Of a DNA stretch of 64,000 nucleotides, positions 36,701 through 48,310 are shown one piece after another. The translations under genes and the position numbers were made by a program. The stretch is from Larus michahellis (lineage: Eukaryota; Chordata; Aves; Charadriiformes; Laridae): contig NC_133901.1 of NCBI RefSeq assembly GCF_964199755.1, forward strand, positions 47,027,418-47,091,417. Reading direction: 5' to 3'. How positions within the stretch are numbered: the stretch's first letter is position 1; each line of letters begins with the position of its first letter. The notes below the pieces were generated by a model. It saw nothing but the letters and a program-made list of their open reading frames with translations, was not told where the DNA came from and did no database searches.

Positions 36701-38129
36701 TTTTAGCCAAATTATAATTATACAAATCTGACATGGATATTGGGATCAGTGTGACACCATAATGTTTCAAAGTGAAACGTCCATTCTATAGATGACCTCA
36801 AAGTATCACCATTTGCGCTCTAGCTTACTCTACCTACTGTCTCCATTGGTATTTGGAGCTTTTGAGTCATTCAGATCTTCCAGCTTCATTTCATTATTTT
36901 AATAGGGTGATACATAGTCAGTGTATCAATACAAATGATAATGAACTGAGGTATATTCTATTAATTTTGTTAGAAATCTGTCACATTTTTCAGTGTTTCT
37001 CATGTCTCTTAAAACTTTCACTTCAGTGTTATGGACAACTTTGAACTCTATTAAGGATCACTTTTTTTTAATATGAGGCCACATTTAAAAATTGGAACAA
37101 GAATAACATGACTGAATTCATACCCAAGAAAGTTTTCAGAGGAAACCAGATGCAGACTGTGGAGAGAGATTCATAGGCTTTAAAACATAGATAGCAGTTA
37201 GTGAGTTTTAAAAGTACCTCCAAGACATAATTCTGAAAATCCCCCGAGGCATCTATTTGTACTTAGGTTGTCAAAAGTCTCTAAAAGTCTAGCTTTAATT
37301 GATTTAGATGAAAAATAGAACATGTAAACATGTAACTAGAATTTTGACCGAATTTTTAAAACTCACTGTTCTCAATTAACAGGGACTGTAGATTTATTCA
37401 GACAATAAAATAGTGCCTTAGCAGTCTAAAAGTAAGATTCTTACTTTTGAAGAACTTGACTAGCTTTTGGAGGGAGGAGAGGGGGGTCTAAATGGCTTCA
37501 CAGTCCTGTATAATGCTGGATCACCTAGCCATATGTGCCAGAACAACTCCCATTTTGGAGTATTTAGTCTGGCTGGAGTCACGTTTCAATGCTAGGTAGG
37601 TTAAAGATGCTGGATGAATCAAGAAAGTAATGAGAGCGGCCCTCACTGTCCTCTGAAGTGTTAATGGAAATAAAATAGTCAGAGAAAGCCAGCGTGGCCT
37701 TGGGCTTAGTCCCCCAAGCTACCACTTAAAACTGTGTACACCTATAAAGACACAAAATTTAAATAAGTTAGGAAGGAAGAAAGGAAGGCTTCAGTTCAGT
37801 GAATATTTTATATCATCTCCCTGGTTGATTTTTTTCAGCACAGTTAATTCCTTTCTCAGATACTTTGCTTACACTTGGCATGCAAAGCGACACAGGGTTA
37901 CTGCTAACAAAGCAGCAAGAGCTTCTCTGAAGATTTGAGTAAGTGCTCTGACACACAGAACTGCGCTGATTTCCAGACAACGGTTTGACATCTGCTCCAT
38001 CATGTAAAGACGAGACTTTACAAAGCCCAACTTCAATTCATTTTAAAGCCTCATTTGAAGATCCCATTTTAGACCCTCTTGCTGTAGATTTCACTTCCCT
38101 GACTGCTTAACATGCACGTTGGAGCCTCC
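33718..38129. other. Anonymous AT-rich DNA
   Basis: No supported gene or repeat. Frames at 34452-34872, 35405-35792 (minus), 35907-36435 and 36244-36615 (minus) overlap each other on opposite strands and have no recognised domain. Confidence 0.55.
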
Positions 38130-38300
38130 AACACTGAGCCATATAGATTTGTCTTTGTCTTTTGTGTTAATTATTAGCTGCTGCAGAGCTGTCTCTGTGG
38201 GTGAACGCACACAGAAACAAAGGCGGCAAGGTTGTAAAACCTTTTATCTCTATCAGGGCACATTATTTGATAAGGTGCTAAGCTAATAGCAACGCATGTC
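38130..38300. promoter_or_regulatory. Enhancer-like non-coding block
   Basis: This block and its left flank read like high-complexity conserved non-coding sequence: 'ttaattattagctg' (homeodomain-like, 38167-38180), 'aacaaagg' (SOX-like, 38216-38223) and 'ttttatctctatcag' (GATA-like, reverse). An octamer-like 'atgcaaag' lies at 37880-37887. Single motifs are cheap, and conservation cannot be seen from one sequence. Confidence 0.25.
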
Positions 38301-39901
38301 AAATTGTGTTTAGACAGATCAGTGTGCTGGGAATTGGAGGTTATATTTGTCTCTGGAAACTAGCACCTGGAGAAGCAAAGAGAAATTCATACCAATATTC
38401 GCAACACTGTGTAAACTGTAAACCACCTCAAAGCAGTCACTTTACAAATGGCTCTAAGATAATGAGCGTCTGCCATGTCTTTTGCCTTGTGCATATCCTT
38501 TTGCATGCTAATCGTTCATATTTTCTCATAAAAGCTGTGAAAATAGGAAACAGAATATGGGGCAGTGAGCAATGCAGTATTATGCCAATATTACATAGCC
38601 TATGCTTTCACGAGCATCTCTGAGTACCCAACTGGAGACACTAACTTGGCAGTGAGATCTAAACATCTGTCCCTGAGAAACAGGCAAGGATGTACATCAA
38701 GACGTCTAAAGCTGATAAAACAAAACACTTTAAAAAAGACACATTCTGCATATTAGAACAAGAGGTATGGTGTGAATTTAAATACATGCATATAAACTCC
38801 AAGGTTTGGGTTTTGTTTGATGTTTCCCCCCCCCCGCCTTCTTGCTGATATTTCTCTTCTGGTTTTCATCTAACTGCACTAAATACAAGGCAGTGTCTGG
38901 ACAAGACTTAATGGAAGGTAACAAAAACATCACTTCTCCATGAATGTCAACAGCTGATAATGGTACCTAGTCAGCCTGGAAAACACACTGAGGCCCTTCC
39001 TCCAGAGACCCTCACCTTTTCAGATAGCTTTGTCAACTTCCACATTTGAAAACCAGTCTTGCTAATCAGTGCTATATATGTTCATTGTCATAACCTCTTT
39101 CAACACCTTAAACGCGTTTTCTATGACTCAGACCTTGAGATATCACAAGAAGTTATCCCAAATACTAGGTGTCCAATTTGCATGAAGGTTACAACCTTGA
39201 TTATCTCAAAGTCATTGGGACCAATGAACACGTTTAGATAATCAGGATTTCAGGTACTCAAGGATTGTTACAGCACAGTTAACGGGTGTTTTGTAAACAA
39301 AGTTTGAAATAATTAAGGTTCAAGTAATTGTAATTCTTCTGTACACAAAACCAAGAAGTTTAGATTATTTCTCCTTTCTCTACAGACCCTGGAATCAAAA
39401 TCTAATGCTTTCAACAGTTCTGTACTAAAAGTTGCACTTACAGAAATATAACAGATTGAGTTTACATGACTGTGTAAGACTTTATATGTAATAGGGTACG
39501 TGTGCAATGCAGTTCTTCCATTAGTTAATAGGTAAACTGGGCTCCAAGGTGTCACACAAACTAAAAAGCCAATAAAATAGATGTTTTTTCTTGAGTCCTT
39601 TTTAAGGACAAGAACTATTTATGAAACATCTCCAGTGAGAGTGGTAGCTTCCAACATTTCCAATAAACAATTATACTCCATTCTTATTCCTAGTTCCAAA
39701 GATGAGACTTCCAGAAAAAAAAAGAAAAAAAAGAAAAGAAAAAAGCTTCTAATGTTGGCTACTATTATTATTAATTCAATGTTGTATCTACTGGAGAATC
39801 TTACACATTTCTTCTCTAATATGGTAAGTTGCCTACCCTCAGCGCTAATACCAGCCTGCGTATCTTGAGGTACAACCAATGAAGAACCAACACACACAAA
39901 A
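38301..39901. other. No gene recognised
   Basis: AT-rich sequence with a purine-only tract at 39713-39744 (A runs split by single G). That tract gives the Lys-rich and Phe-rich shadow frames at 39581-39868 and 39619-39954. A 10-base C run sits near 38827. Confidence 0.55.
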
Positions 39902-40462
39902 CCAGGTGTTGTGGTTTGACCCCAGCAGGTAGCTATGACCACGCAGCCAGTCACTTGCTCCCCGAGTTGGGATGGGGGAGAGAATCAAAAAAAATGAGAA
40001 AACTTGTGGGTTGAGATAAAGACAGTTTAATAAGTAAAACAAAAGCCACACACACAAGGCAAAGCAAACCAAGGATTTCATTCACTGCTCCTTATCAGTA
40101 GGCAGGTGTTCAACCATCTCTAGGAAAGTAAGGCTCTTTTACACTTACTTGGGAAGACAAAACACCATCACTCCAAATTTCCCCCCCTTCCTTTAGGTAC
40201 TGAGCATGATGTCACATGGTATGGAATAGCCCTTTGGTCAGTGGGTTCAGCTGTCCTGGCTGTGTGTACTCCCAACTTCTTGTGCACTCCCAGCCTACTT
40301 GCTGGTGGGGTGGTATAAGGAGCAAAAAATGCCTTGACTGCTTAGCAACAGACAAAAACATCAGTGCGCTATCATCACTTTTAGACCAAATCCAAAACAT
40401 AGCGCTATACCAGCTGCTAGTAAGAAAGTTAATTTTATCCCAGCTGAAACCATGACACCAGG
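39902..40462 (+). mobile_element. Solo ERV LTR, copy 2, with 5-bp target duplication
   Basis: The LTR spans 39907-40457 (551 bp), from TGTTGTGGTT to AACCATGACA. It is flanked by exact CCAGG duplications (39902-39906 and 40458-40462), which fixes both ends. It is a solo LTR, left when the two LTRs of a provirus recombined and the coding interior was lost. It is the same family as copy 1. A 5-bp duplication is usual for ERVL-type elements. The frames at 40212-40455 are shadows. Confidence 0.9.
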
Positions 40463-40740
40463 TTATGTTTTTGTCTTAGCTGCTAACACTAGTGTGGTGA
40501 TATAGGATATGAACCAATGGTTTACGGAAATGTGACATACTTTACATTTTCTATGTCTGTTTATATTCTAGTTTGACATCTATCAGATCTAAAGAGCAAA
40601 ATAGCAACAGGCTTCTTGGTAGAGTGTGGTGTGAATTTTGGAGCTTATTTTAACTATCAAAGAAATCTTTATGAATCCCTGCATTCACCCAGCAGGGAAA
40701 AAAGACAGCCTGAGCAAATACTTCAAACAGATAAGCTTTT

Positions 40741-40823
40741 TGCATACACATACTATGTATATATTGTATGTACATATATATTGTGTATATACACACACAT
40801 ATACATGTGTATATATGTATGTA
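40741..40823. repeat. Alternating purine-pyrimidine TA/CA microsatellite
   Basis: About 83 bp of imperfect TA, TG and CA dinucleotides, almost strictly alternating purine and pyrimidine. Such tracts can form Z-DNA or cruciforms. The frames with repeated Y, I, C, T, H and M here are shadows of it. Confidence 0.85.
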
Positions 40824-41844
40824 GTTTTGTTGGTTGTTTTTTAAATACCATTATGGTAAACCATCTATATTGCTGATCAAGAAAAGCAAAGCTCAGTGTC
40901 ACCTTCCTATTTGTGAACTCTGTCAAGGAAAAGTAAAATTGGCGTTTGATAAGTTTCACAACAAAATTCCCATCCCCTTGAGAGTTACCTGAGATTAAGA
41001 TGACACCATACCATTTTTGTTTTTGAGAAGATACCCTAAATATGTATTGATTCTCTTTTGCAGTAGACAAATAGACTACCACCCTTTCTGTCATCCCCCC
41101 AAAAAAAAGATTAAAAAAAAGGAAAGCTGTATGCAAATAAAGAAGTATAGAAAAAAATAAATCTTTGTTTCAGCATTATATTCTATACAAGACATCTGAT
41201 AGTGATGTGACAGGACTGGAAACACGTTATAGTTTACTATTGTGTTCAATTATATTGAGGTTACTGAGCTCAAGCATATTTAATTCAAGAAATCTTAGAG
41301 GAGAAAAAAAAATTAACTAAAGGAATCATAGTGACCATAAGATTGGATACAGAAAGAAAGACTGCCACTGTCTCACCTAAGCAAGGACTCCATTTTCTAC
41401 CTGGTAAGAATACCCATCGAGCTGGCCCCCAGGCAAACTGATTGGGGTGTGGATCAGTAATTTGGTGATGGAAACATCTGTATTTGCAAGAGGCAAACTC
41501 TCCCTTTCTGGCCAGAAGACCATAAGAACTGCAGATTCCCATATACATGAAAGAATTTTTCCTCTCAACTTTCTACTATGTGACTGGAGAAGTAGAGGCC
41601 TTCCCTGTGTTCTCCAGTCTTCAGACCACTAGCAAATATGTAGTCCTCAGAGAACATATTTGCTTCCACATAATGTTAATTTACCAAATCACCAATTAAT
41701 TGACATTATCCAAGCTCTCAATTTTGAACACACTGAAAAGAAGATGGAAAAAATTAAGGGTGTAGCATGGGTCCTTCTGTTTGAATAAGGAGAGCAGCAA
41801 ACAAGCAGATGGCAGAAGCAAAACATATGAGAATTAATACAGCA
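40824..41844. other. No gene recognised
   Basis: AT-rich sequence. Frames at 41285-41632 lie on both strands and show no domain. Confidence 0.55.
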
Positions 41845-42010
41845 TTACACAATGCTTTTCATCCAAACATGTATAAGTGCTTAAACAAAAAGTTCATAAT
41901 TGCTATCCTCATCTTAAAGGTTAAGGCAAGCAATACACACAGAAATGAAAACGCCCCAAGAGGCCAGTGGCAGAACTGAGAGGCAGGAAGAAAATACAAG
42001 TCTCTAGTCC
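41845..42010 (+). repeat. MIR/CORE-SINE-like relic
   Basis: In order: 'aatgcttttcatccaaacat', 'taagtgctta', 'tgctatcctcatcttaaagg', 'aaatgaaaacgcccc', 'ccagtggcagaactgagagg', 'caagtctctagtccc'. This follows the consensus 'gcgctttacatccaa', 'aagtgcttta', 'ctatcctcattttacaga', 'aaatgaagtgacttgccc', 'cagtggcagaactggga', 'ccaggtctcctgagtccc' closely enough for a firm class call. Confidence 0.72.
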
Positions 42011-43441
42011 CCCCTTCTCTGTTCTGTTCAGAAATACACTGTTCATCCTTAGAAATAAGCATGAAGTACTTGCTTGTTTCCTGCTCCTGCAAAATACAAA
42101 GTTATTTTAAGACCACGTTAAATGCATCCTTCTAACTCTGCTATTAGTTGAAGTTTGATAAACAGAAAGTACAAATATTGAGTCAAAACATCGAGAATTA
42201 TTTTTTCCCAGAATTGATTTTAATAACATCACTAGCTTATATGTTATATCATTTAAATATATTTTTCAGTCATGTGGAGTTATGCTTGGATAGGGTTTCT
42301 AAGCCACAAAACACATCTGTAATTCAAAAGAGCATGGCACTCAGCAAGAGGATGCAAATGAGACCGAACAGAGCAACCCTGATAGATAAACCTCATCCAC
42401 CCACAAAGATGGGTTATGCATGTCGCATTTTCCAGCCTATTTCTCTTAAACATGTTTTGCACTTTCCACTGCTAAAAATAACTCTGTTACATTGGGAAAG
42501 GAGCAGTGGCAGAAACCAGTGCTTGCTGGCAAACTTCTTTCTCCTCCCCCCCGTCCCTCTCCCCCCACCCCCATTTGTGGTTTTGATTTTTGGGGGGTTT
42601 TTTTGTTGTTGTTTTGTTGTGGTTTTGGTTTTTTTCCAAAAGAGAGAAACAATTTATCTGTAGCATTTCAGACACGTTTAGGCTAGCTACAGCTGTTAAA
42701 CAGTCACACTAAATATGAAATAAAATGAGAAGGGTATTTATATTTTACTTGCATAAAACTAATCAGCTGAATTCTGGTTTTAATGACACCCATGTTAGTC
42801 AGGTGACTTGAAGAAGTCTCCCCACCGCAAAACTACTGCAAGAGTAGACTGTGACTTTAAAAACGTGTGCATATGTGCATGCACCTAAGACACATTTATT
42901 TAATCAGTGTGTTTAATGGAACATGCATTTATTGTGTAAGTTACTACACTGGAAGAGCAAAGCAACAACAAATCTCCCTTCCACCATAAACAGAGGTATC
43001 ACATAAACAACACCAGGTTTTTCTTTACCTCTTATGACATGATGAGAAATGTAAAGAGGACGTTAAAATAGAGCTGCATGTTAAAAAAGCCCTTTAAAAA
43101 TACTTAATCCTCACTACACAGGAGTTAAATATTACTCCTCCAGAATTTTTCACACTAGTCGATCATACCTAGTCCAAGCATCACTCCAAAAATTAGTAAA
43201 ATAAGTCTCATTCATTATTAACACCACAGAACAGCCTTTAACAGCCACATTTAATCTGTTTAGGAAAGTACACTAGAGTTGTTACTATTCATTAGAAGAA
43301 AGGACACTTATGTATATACTTCTTCAGATTACATACCTTATTTAATGTTTCCATAAAAAGCCAATATAAAAGTGATCATATATCAACATATTCATATGTA
43401 TTGAAATAATAAACACTGCTTTAAGCAAAAGTCACCAAATA
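42011..43441. other. No gene recognised
   Basis: It includes a C-rich run followed by a G/T-rich run at 42541-42640, which creates Pro-rich and Gly/Phe-rich shadow frames on both strands (42148-42686). No other structure. Confidence 0.55.
42541..42640. repeat. C-rich then G/T-rich low-complexity tract
   Basis: The plus strand changes from C-rich ('cccccccgtccctctccccc') to T/G-rich ('gggggg', then ttgttgttgttttgttg) within 100 bp, so the two halves can partly pair with each other. Confidence 0.8.
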
Positions 43442-43455
43442 GTGCCACCTGCTGT
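43442..43455 (-). promoter_or_regulatory. CTCF-like motif, reverse
   Basis: 'gtgccacctgctgt' contains GCCACCTGCTGT, a match to the reverse CTCF core GCCMYCTRSTGG at 11 of 12 positions by eye. It is stronger than the motif at 8615 and faces it. It also contains an E-box (CACCTG). Confidence 0.35.
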
Positions 43456-44666
43456 AAACTGTCTAATACTGCCAGCCAGCCACCCAGTCCCTATTTTCCA
43501 TCACCTGAAATTCACAGAATAAAATATTACACAGCCAAACACCTTCATTCAAACAAGAGACTAAAGAGCTATATAGAGAAGAAAGGAACAAAGAAACAAA
43601 CAAACATCATTTAACAGAGCTCTGCTGGAATCAGAGGGATATAAATAGTCTATTGTTCCAGCGTCTATCTGCTTTTGTAGTGCCTCCTGATTCACTGAAT
43701 AGGCAGCAATCTGCCTAAGAAAATCCTCATCCGAACATTGATACGTATGCTCACATGTAAATGCCTTTAGGAGTATAATTTATGAACAGCTCGTTAATAA
43801 GGGTGATATGTTACTACTGAGATTCTAACAAGAACCTCCTACAGGTTCCAGATTGAAGGTTTTGCAGTTGAAGAAATAGAAAAAAGATTGCACAGCCACA
43901 GCCTGTGTGTCACAGAAATCAATAGCAAAACTCCCAAGATGTTTCTACAGGACTTAAAAACAACTAAGATAAACCCGACCATAAACTCTGAAATAGTCAG
44001 GGTGGTAGGGAGCCTTAATTTGTGCATTCCAATTCTGTGCTGATGATAACAACACAAATAATTAGCTGAAGCATTTTAAAAAATTGCATCTGCAGAACAC
44101 ACCTACGGTCTGCCCAAAAGACAATGCAATCCATTTTTAAAGGAGCCACAGATCAGATGACAGAAGGATATTTTCAAAGCAATTGCTTTGAAAGAAGTCT
44201 TCCTGTTGTTGTCATAGGATCCTGAGCAACAGGCATAACAATCCATTGAACCAGTATAGTTTAAGTCACACACCGAGTCCAGGGCAAAGCTAATTTTCTT
44301 CACATCCATGCCAATACAGTCCATTTCACCATGACATAACTGAAATTATCTAAATACATTGAAACTACATGTTCCTTCCACATCTGGATAGAATCACATT
44401 TCTACATGACTTTTAATTTATAAAAATAGTTTAATTAAGTGCTGATTGATTTGCATTTTCTAAATCATGATGAAATTATAGTTTAAAAGTGTCTTGTCAC
44501 AGGTAAAACTGTTAAAAGCCACAGCAGCAATGACAGTAATGAAAAAGTATCCATATTAATTACTTGTGCATTTATCATGTAGCTTTTTTTTTTTTAATAA
44601 AGACACTGCTTTTCTATGTTATGAAATGACTTCAGTCAAAAAGATAGATCTGCTGAAAGTACTGGA
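43456..44666. other. No gene recognised
   Basis: Ordinary AT-rich sequence apart from the palindrome listed separately. Minus frames at 43839-44057 and 44103-44324 have no recognised product. Confidence 0.55.
44172..44193. other. Perfect 22-bp palindrome
   Basis: The half-site TTTCAAAGCAA is followed directly by its exact reverse complement TTGCTTTGAAA, with no spacer. It could be a dimer binding site or chance. Confidence 0.9.
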
Positions 44667-44760
44667 GGGCCAGATTCTCATATATCCCTAAGGAGCCCTT
44701 CACGCTGCCTTACTGTGCAAAGAAACTTCAAATCAGGTAGATGCTGAAGTGAAGGCTGCT
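44667..44760 (+). repeat. Possible ancient sauropsid repeat fragment
   Basis: 'gagggccagattctcatata', 'gcccttcacgctgccttact' and 'gtgcaaagaaacttcaaatc' resemble a dispersed repeat with 'gccagattctca', 'cctttacactgc' and 'gtgtaaagaa'. The match is loose. Confidence 0.35.
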
Positions 44761-45112
44761 ACACTATCCCCTGCGCAGTTACTCATATTCTGAATAACTA
44801 AGCTCTAAGCTCTTGTATCTTTTCACTAGGTGAGATCTAAGCCTTCAGGCTTTCCATGTCTTTGCATTCTTTTCAGGCTCTACTCCTGTGACTGAGTATA
44901 AAACTTCATGCTGTCACAACAAAACTTTGTGTTTGCAAGGAAATTAGTCTTTCCGCTAACATTCAAAAATTTTAACATGCTGTAATTCCAGGTAAACTGT
45001 TTCCTTCAAAATTCATGTAATGAAAAGACTGCATTGCTCATACTTGGAGTTCAGTACTAGAGCATTCCAGAGCGCTCATGCTTGTTAACACTTAGCACTG
45101 ATTAGCTACTTG

Positions 45113-45300
45113 CATTTAAGATGATACAAATATTTTATAAACAGTAATGGATTAAAACTGACAACATCCTTGTTAAATCAGAAACTTTTAGTATCTTATT
45201 ACAGATGGATAAAATGAGGCACTAAAACATTAATGGCAGCATTCTTAACCTTGCTTGAGTAATAGGAAGGGGTAACAAATCCAGAATTCATGTATTTGAG
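45113..45300 (+). repeat. MIR/CORE-SINE-like relic
   Basis: 'caaatattttataaacagta' and 'ttacagatggataaaatgag' with 'gcactaaaacattaatggca' match the 'ttacagatggggaaactgag' core of the amniote SINE and its left flank. The right half is badly decayed. Confidence 0.65.
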
Positions 45301-47364
45301 GTAACAGCTGCCTTTAAAAAGGGACCGAGCATATGGCTTCACAGTTCAGGAACTGATGGAAGTTCCTAATTCCAGTGCTGTTAGGAATTCCCAATTCGAA
45401 CATTGTGTCTGAAACATCAATGAAATGAAAGAAAACATAAGAAATAGCCAAAGAAAACAGAGTTCCAAAATTCTAGCTTTCAGGTCATCTTAAAAAGGCA
45501 AACATCAATTTTTGTTTTTATTTTTGACTGTATCAGTGACCCATGAATCACACACTGCGGTAGCCAAAGAGCCCTCACTTGACAATTGTCACAGCCTACC
45601 GCATTCTGAGGAGTGTGAAAGGGTAATATAATGCAATTATTATAAATTCCGAAGATAGACCACCAGTTGTACATGAGTATATAACATATGATTATGTATA
45701 CCTACATACTTGTGTGTGCCAATAGGGCTGAAGTGGATATTCCTTACCCTTACCTTTATAGAACAAATACAGAAATCTGCTTCTTAAAACTTGCTCAGCG
45801 TTTCACCCCCAGGATAAAAGTTTATTGGTACCTCCATTTTCACACAGAAGTCACCTCCACCCAGCCACCTAGAAAACAATAGTACCACAATAATGAAAAT
45901 ATTTACAGACAGGGCTGCTTTCTACAGTATGTAGAAGGGAGTGACATTGTATGGGTGTCTTGAAAACAGTGTTACTTAAATGGAAAAGCTAAGTAGACAA
46001 AGTCTGCAGGTTGTACTGAAGGTAAACGAATTCTTATTATGCTGGGCAACTGGATTTCAGGGAAGCAGTTCCCAAGTACAATAAATTTTGCAACATACAT
46101 TCAAACAAAAATACTATTGGCAAAAATAAATAAGCAGGGATCCCTCCTGACTATTACATGCCCCCAAAGTTGAAAGACAAAGTGACAGACTGACCCCTTT
46201 TTATAAAAGTATGCCAGATACATCCAAGACTGAGAACAAGAAAAACCTCTGCTAAAATTTCTGAATATTTTCACTAAGCCACCATCCATCATAGCATAGA
46301 GAACAGAGACCTAAAGCCTATACAGCTGCATGTAATCTATATTGCCACCATCTCTGCACCACTTCCAAGAATATCCATTCATATTCAACAATTAAACACA
46401 ACAGATTACTAGATGCTACCTAAGACTTTAGGATTGATCCTGTGTTATATATTTAGCTGCAACCTGGGAATAAAGTTGGCTCTGAGATATGCAGGTTGAT
46501 ACTCTAACTTTAGGATCTATAAAATGAGAGCTATTTTACAAATCTTCCGTAAGATGTTACTTAAAATGCCATATACAATTCTCATCATATATATGCAAGA
46601 ACAATGAATTTAAATGGGAACAAATTCAAACAGGATATATTACAGTGATTAGAAAAATGGAATGTCTGCAAAGAGATATTAGAAGAGGACACCTTTATTT
46701 TGCTAGCAAAATAAATGCTGAGAAAGAATATCTGACTTCAGAAGTTATTTAGAAATAAATATTAAGGAGGGATAAAAACTGCTTAAGACAGGTTAAGGAT
46801 CAAAGGGATATACTTTAGTCATGAATTTTATTCTAACTAGTCCTGCAAGAGGACACTTTCAGAGTAAGTAGTACAAGAAATCTAACGTTACTTTGAAGTT
46901 GAAGCTCAATAAATTTATGAGAGACCAAGTGACAAGTGCAGGAAAATTTCATGGACAGAAACTTGATATTTGAATCCGCATGTATCTGATGTAACCTCCT
47001 ATAGAGAGAGCCTAAAGTGAAATTAGATCACTGTTTCTTTTCATGAGAATTGCACTTACGAATGCTGTACATCAGGACATTACTGGCTACCTACAGAAGC
47101 CTGGAGGGGACACGCTTTTCCCAGTCAATACATAATTTTGATTCTGTGTAAAAGAAACCAGAAGAAAACATCTTCCTGTGAACAAAAGGAAATTGCATTC
47201 AGCTCAAGAGAAACAATATGGGTACCAATGATTTAATGACACTAACATGCTGCAGATGCATATTCCTCTTATAGCTATAATTTAACTTATCACCAGGTTT
47301 CTGGCTGAAATCCTTTGTGCAGATTAGGTTTGCAAAGACTGCTGCAGAGCTGGTTTGTGAGTTG
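45301..47364. other. No gene recognised
   Basis: AT-rich. A weak reverse-oriented SINE-like scrap ('ggatctataaaatgagagct', about 46510-46530) is possible but not called. Frames at 45480-45674, 45688-45882 and 46101-46292 look like chance. Confidence 0.5.
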
Positions 47365-47526
47365 GGTTTCAGTGTTGGAGGTTTTTTGTTTGGGTTTGGT
47401 TTGGGGCGGGGGGTGGTTGGGGGATCGGTATGTTTTGTTTGTTTTGGGGGTGGGTTGGTTTTTTTGTTTTGGTTTTTTTGTTTGTTTTTTTTTTGTTTGG
47501 TTGGTTGGTTTGGGTTTTTTTTTTTG
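47365..47526. repeat. G/T-rich strand-asymmetric low-complexity tract
   Basis: About 160 bp almost free of A and C on the plus strand, with many GGG or longer runs (for example ggggcggggggtggttgggg) and T runs. It has the G-run spacing needed for G-quadruplexes. The frames at 47199-47670 are shadows: Gly/Phe/Val-rich on plus, Lys/Pro/Asn-rich on minus. Confidence 0.9.
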
Positions 47527-47999
47527 CTTATTCTTACTTTTTTAGTGCTACAGTCCAGAGAATCATCTAATAAGTTCATTAACACATCCATTGTCACTAC
47601 AGGGTCACTGATCTATCCTGTTGGCTTTCTATGTCTTGTACACACAGATACATATTTAACATCTTTATAAAGTATTCAGTAATGTCATGTCTTATGGAAA
47701 CTGTGTATTTTATATACATATACGTACACAAGTTATATGGATTCCTCTCAACTAACTGTCCACTATACAATTGCTTGAAATTAATAGGCAGCTAGTTGGT
47801 GAGGCAATCAGAAAGTCTTTCTCAATACTATATTCTTATTCAGTAGACTGCTTATGAGAAAAGAGTGGTTATGGAGCATGCTCCTTTTTGAGCGCACACT
47901 GCTACAAGATGTCCACTGTCTAGTAGAGAAATCACCTTGCAGGCAATATCAAAGGCGGCTAGCAGGCTGAAATAATTGAAGCCTTCAATTAGGAAAGTG
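47527..47999. other. No gene recognised
   Basis: Ordinary sequence between the G/T tract and the motif-rich block. Nothing is supported. Confidence 0.55.
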
Positions 48000-48310
48000 C
48001 CTCCAGATTTCTCATGGCAGGAAACACAGTCTTTGTCCCAAGATCTGCCTGTTTGATTTGTTTGTGGCTGAGCTTCCTTCTCTCAGTGCTGAGGTGCAAT
48101 ATGAAAACAAATTTGAAGTCCTGTAAATTTACAGTTGGGTAATTGACAGTAAAAGCGCACCATCAACTGCAGTAAATTAACCATTTAAGCCATAAATCAC
48201 ATTTATGATTTGCACTGTAAATGTAATTGTTAAAAATCTTCATCTTAACTGTAAATAGCAGTTCAAAGAAATCAATTTAATCATGACAGATTGTTTCCAG
48301 CTAGAAATAC
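48000..48310. promoter_or_regulatory. Candidate conserved enhancer with homotypic motifs
   Basis: CTGTAAAT occurs at 48121, 48215 and 48249, and its reverse complement at 48127-48134; the first two overlap to make the perfect palindrome CTGTAAATTTACAG (48121-48134). TAATTGACAG (48140-48149) joins a homeodomain core to a TGACAG (MEIS/TGIF-like) site, and TGACAG recurs near 48286. CATAAAT cac ATTTATG (48191-48207) is an exact inverted pair of HOX/CDX-like sites. Density and order are typical of deeply conserved developmental non-coding elements. Conservation itself is not shown here. Confidence 0.4.

Noticed and set aside
39581..39954. Lys-rich and Phe-rich ORFs on opposite strands
   Set aside because: Caused by the purine-only tract at 39713-39744.
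40616..41136. Tyr/Cys/His/Ile repeat ORFs
   Set aside because: Shadows of the TA/CA microsatellite at 40741-40823.
42148..42686. 171-codon ORF, the longest in the window
   Set aside because: Its right half is the C-rich and G/T-rich low-complexity tract. The left half has no recognised domain, and the opposite strand is open as well.
47199..47670. Gly/Phe-rich (plus) and Lys/Pro/Asn-rich (minus) ORFs
   Set aside because: Low-complexity translation of the G/T tract.
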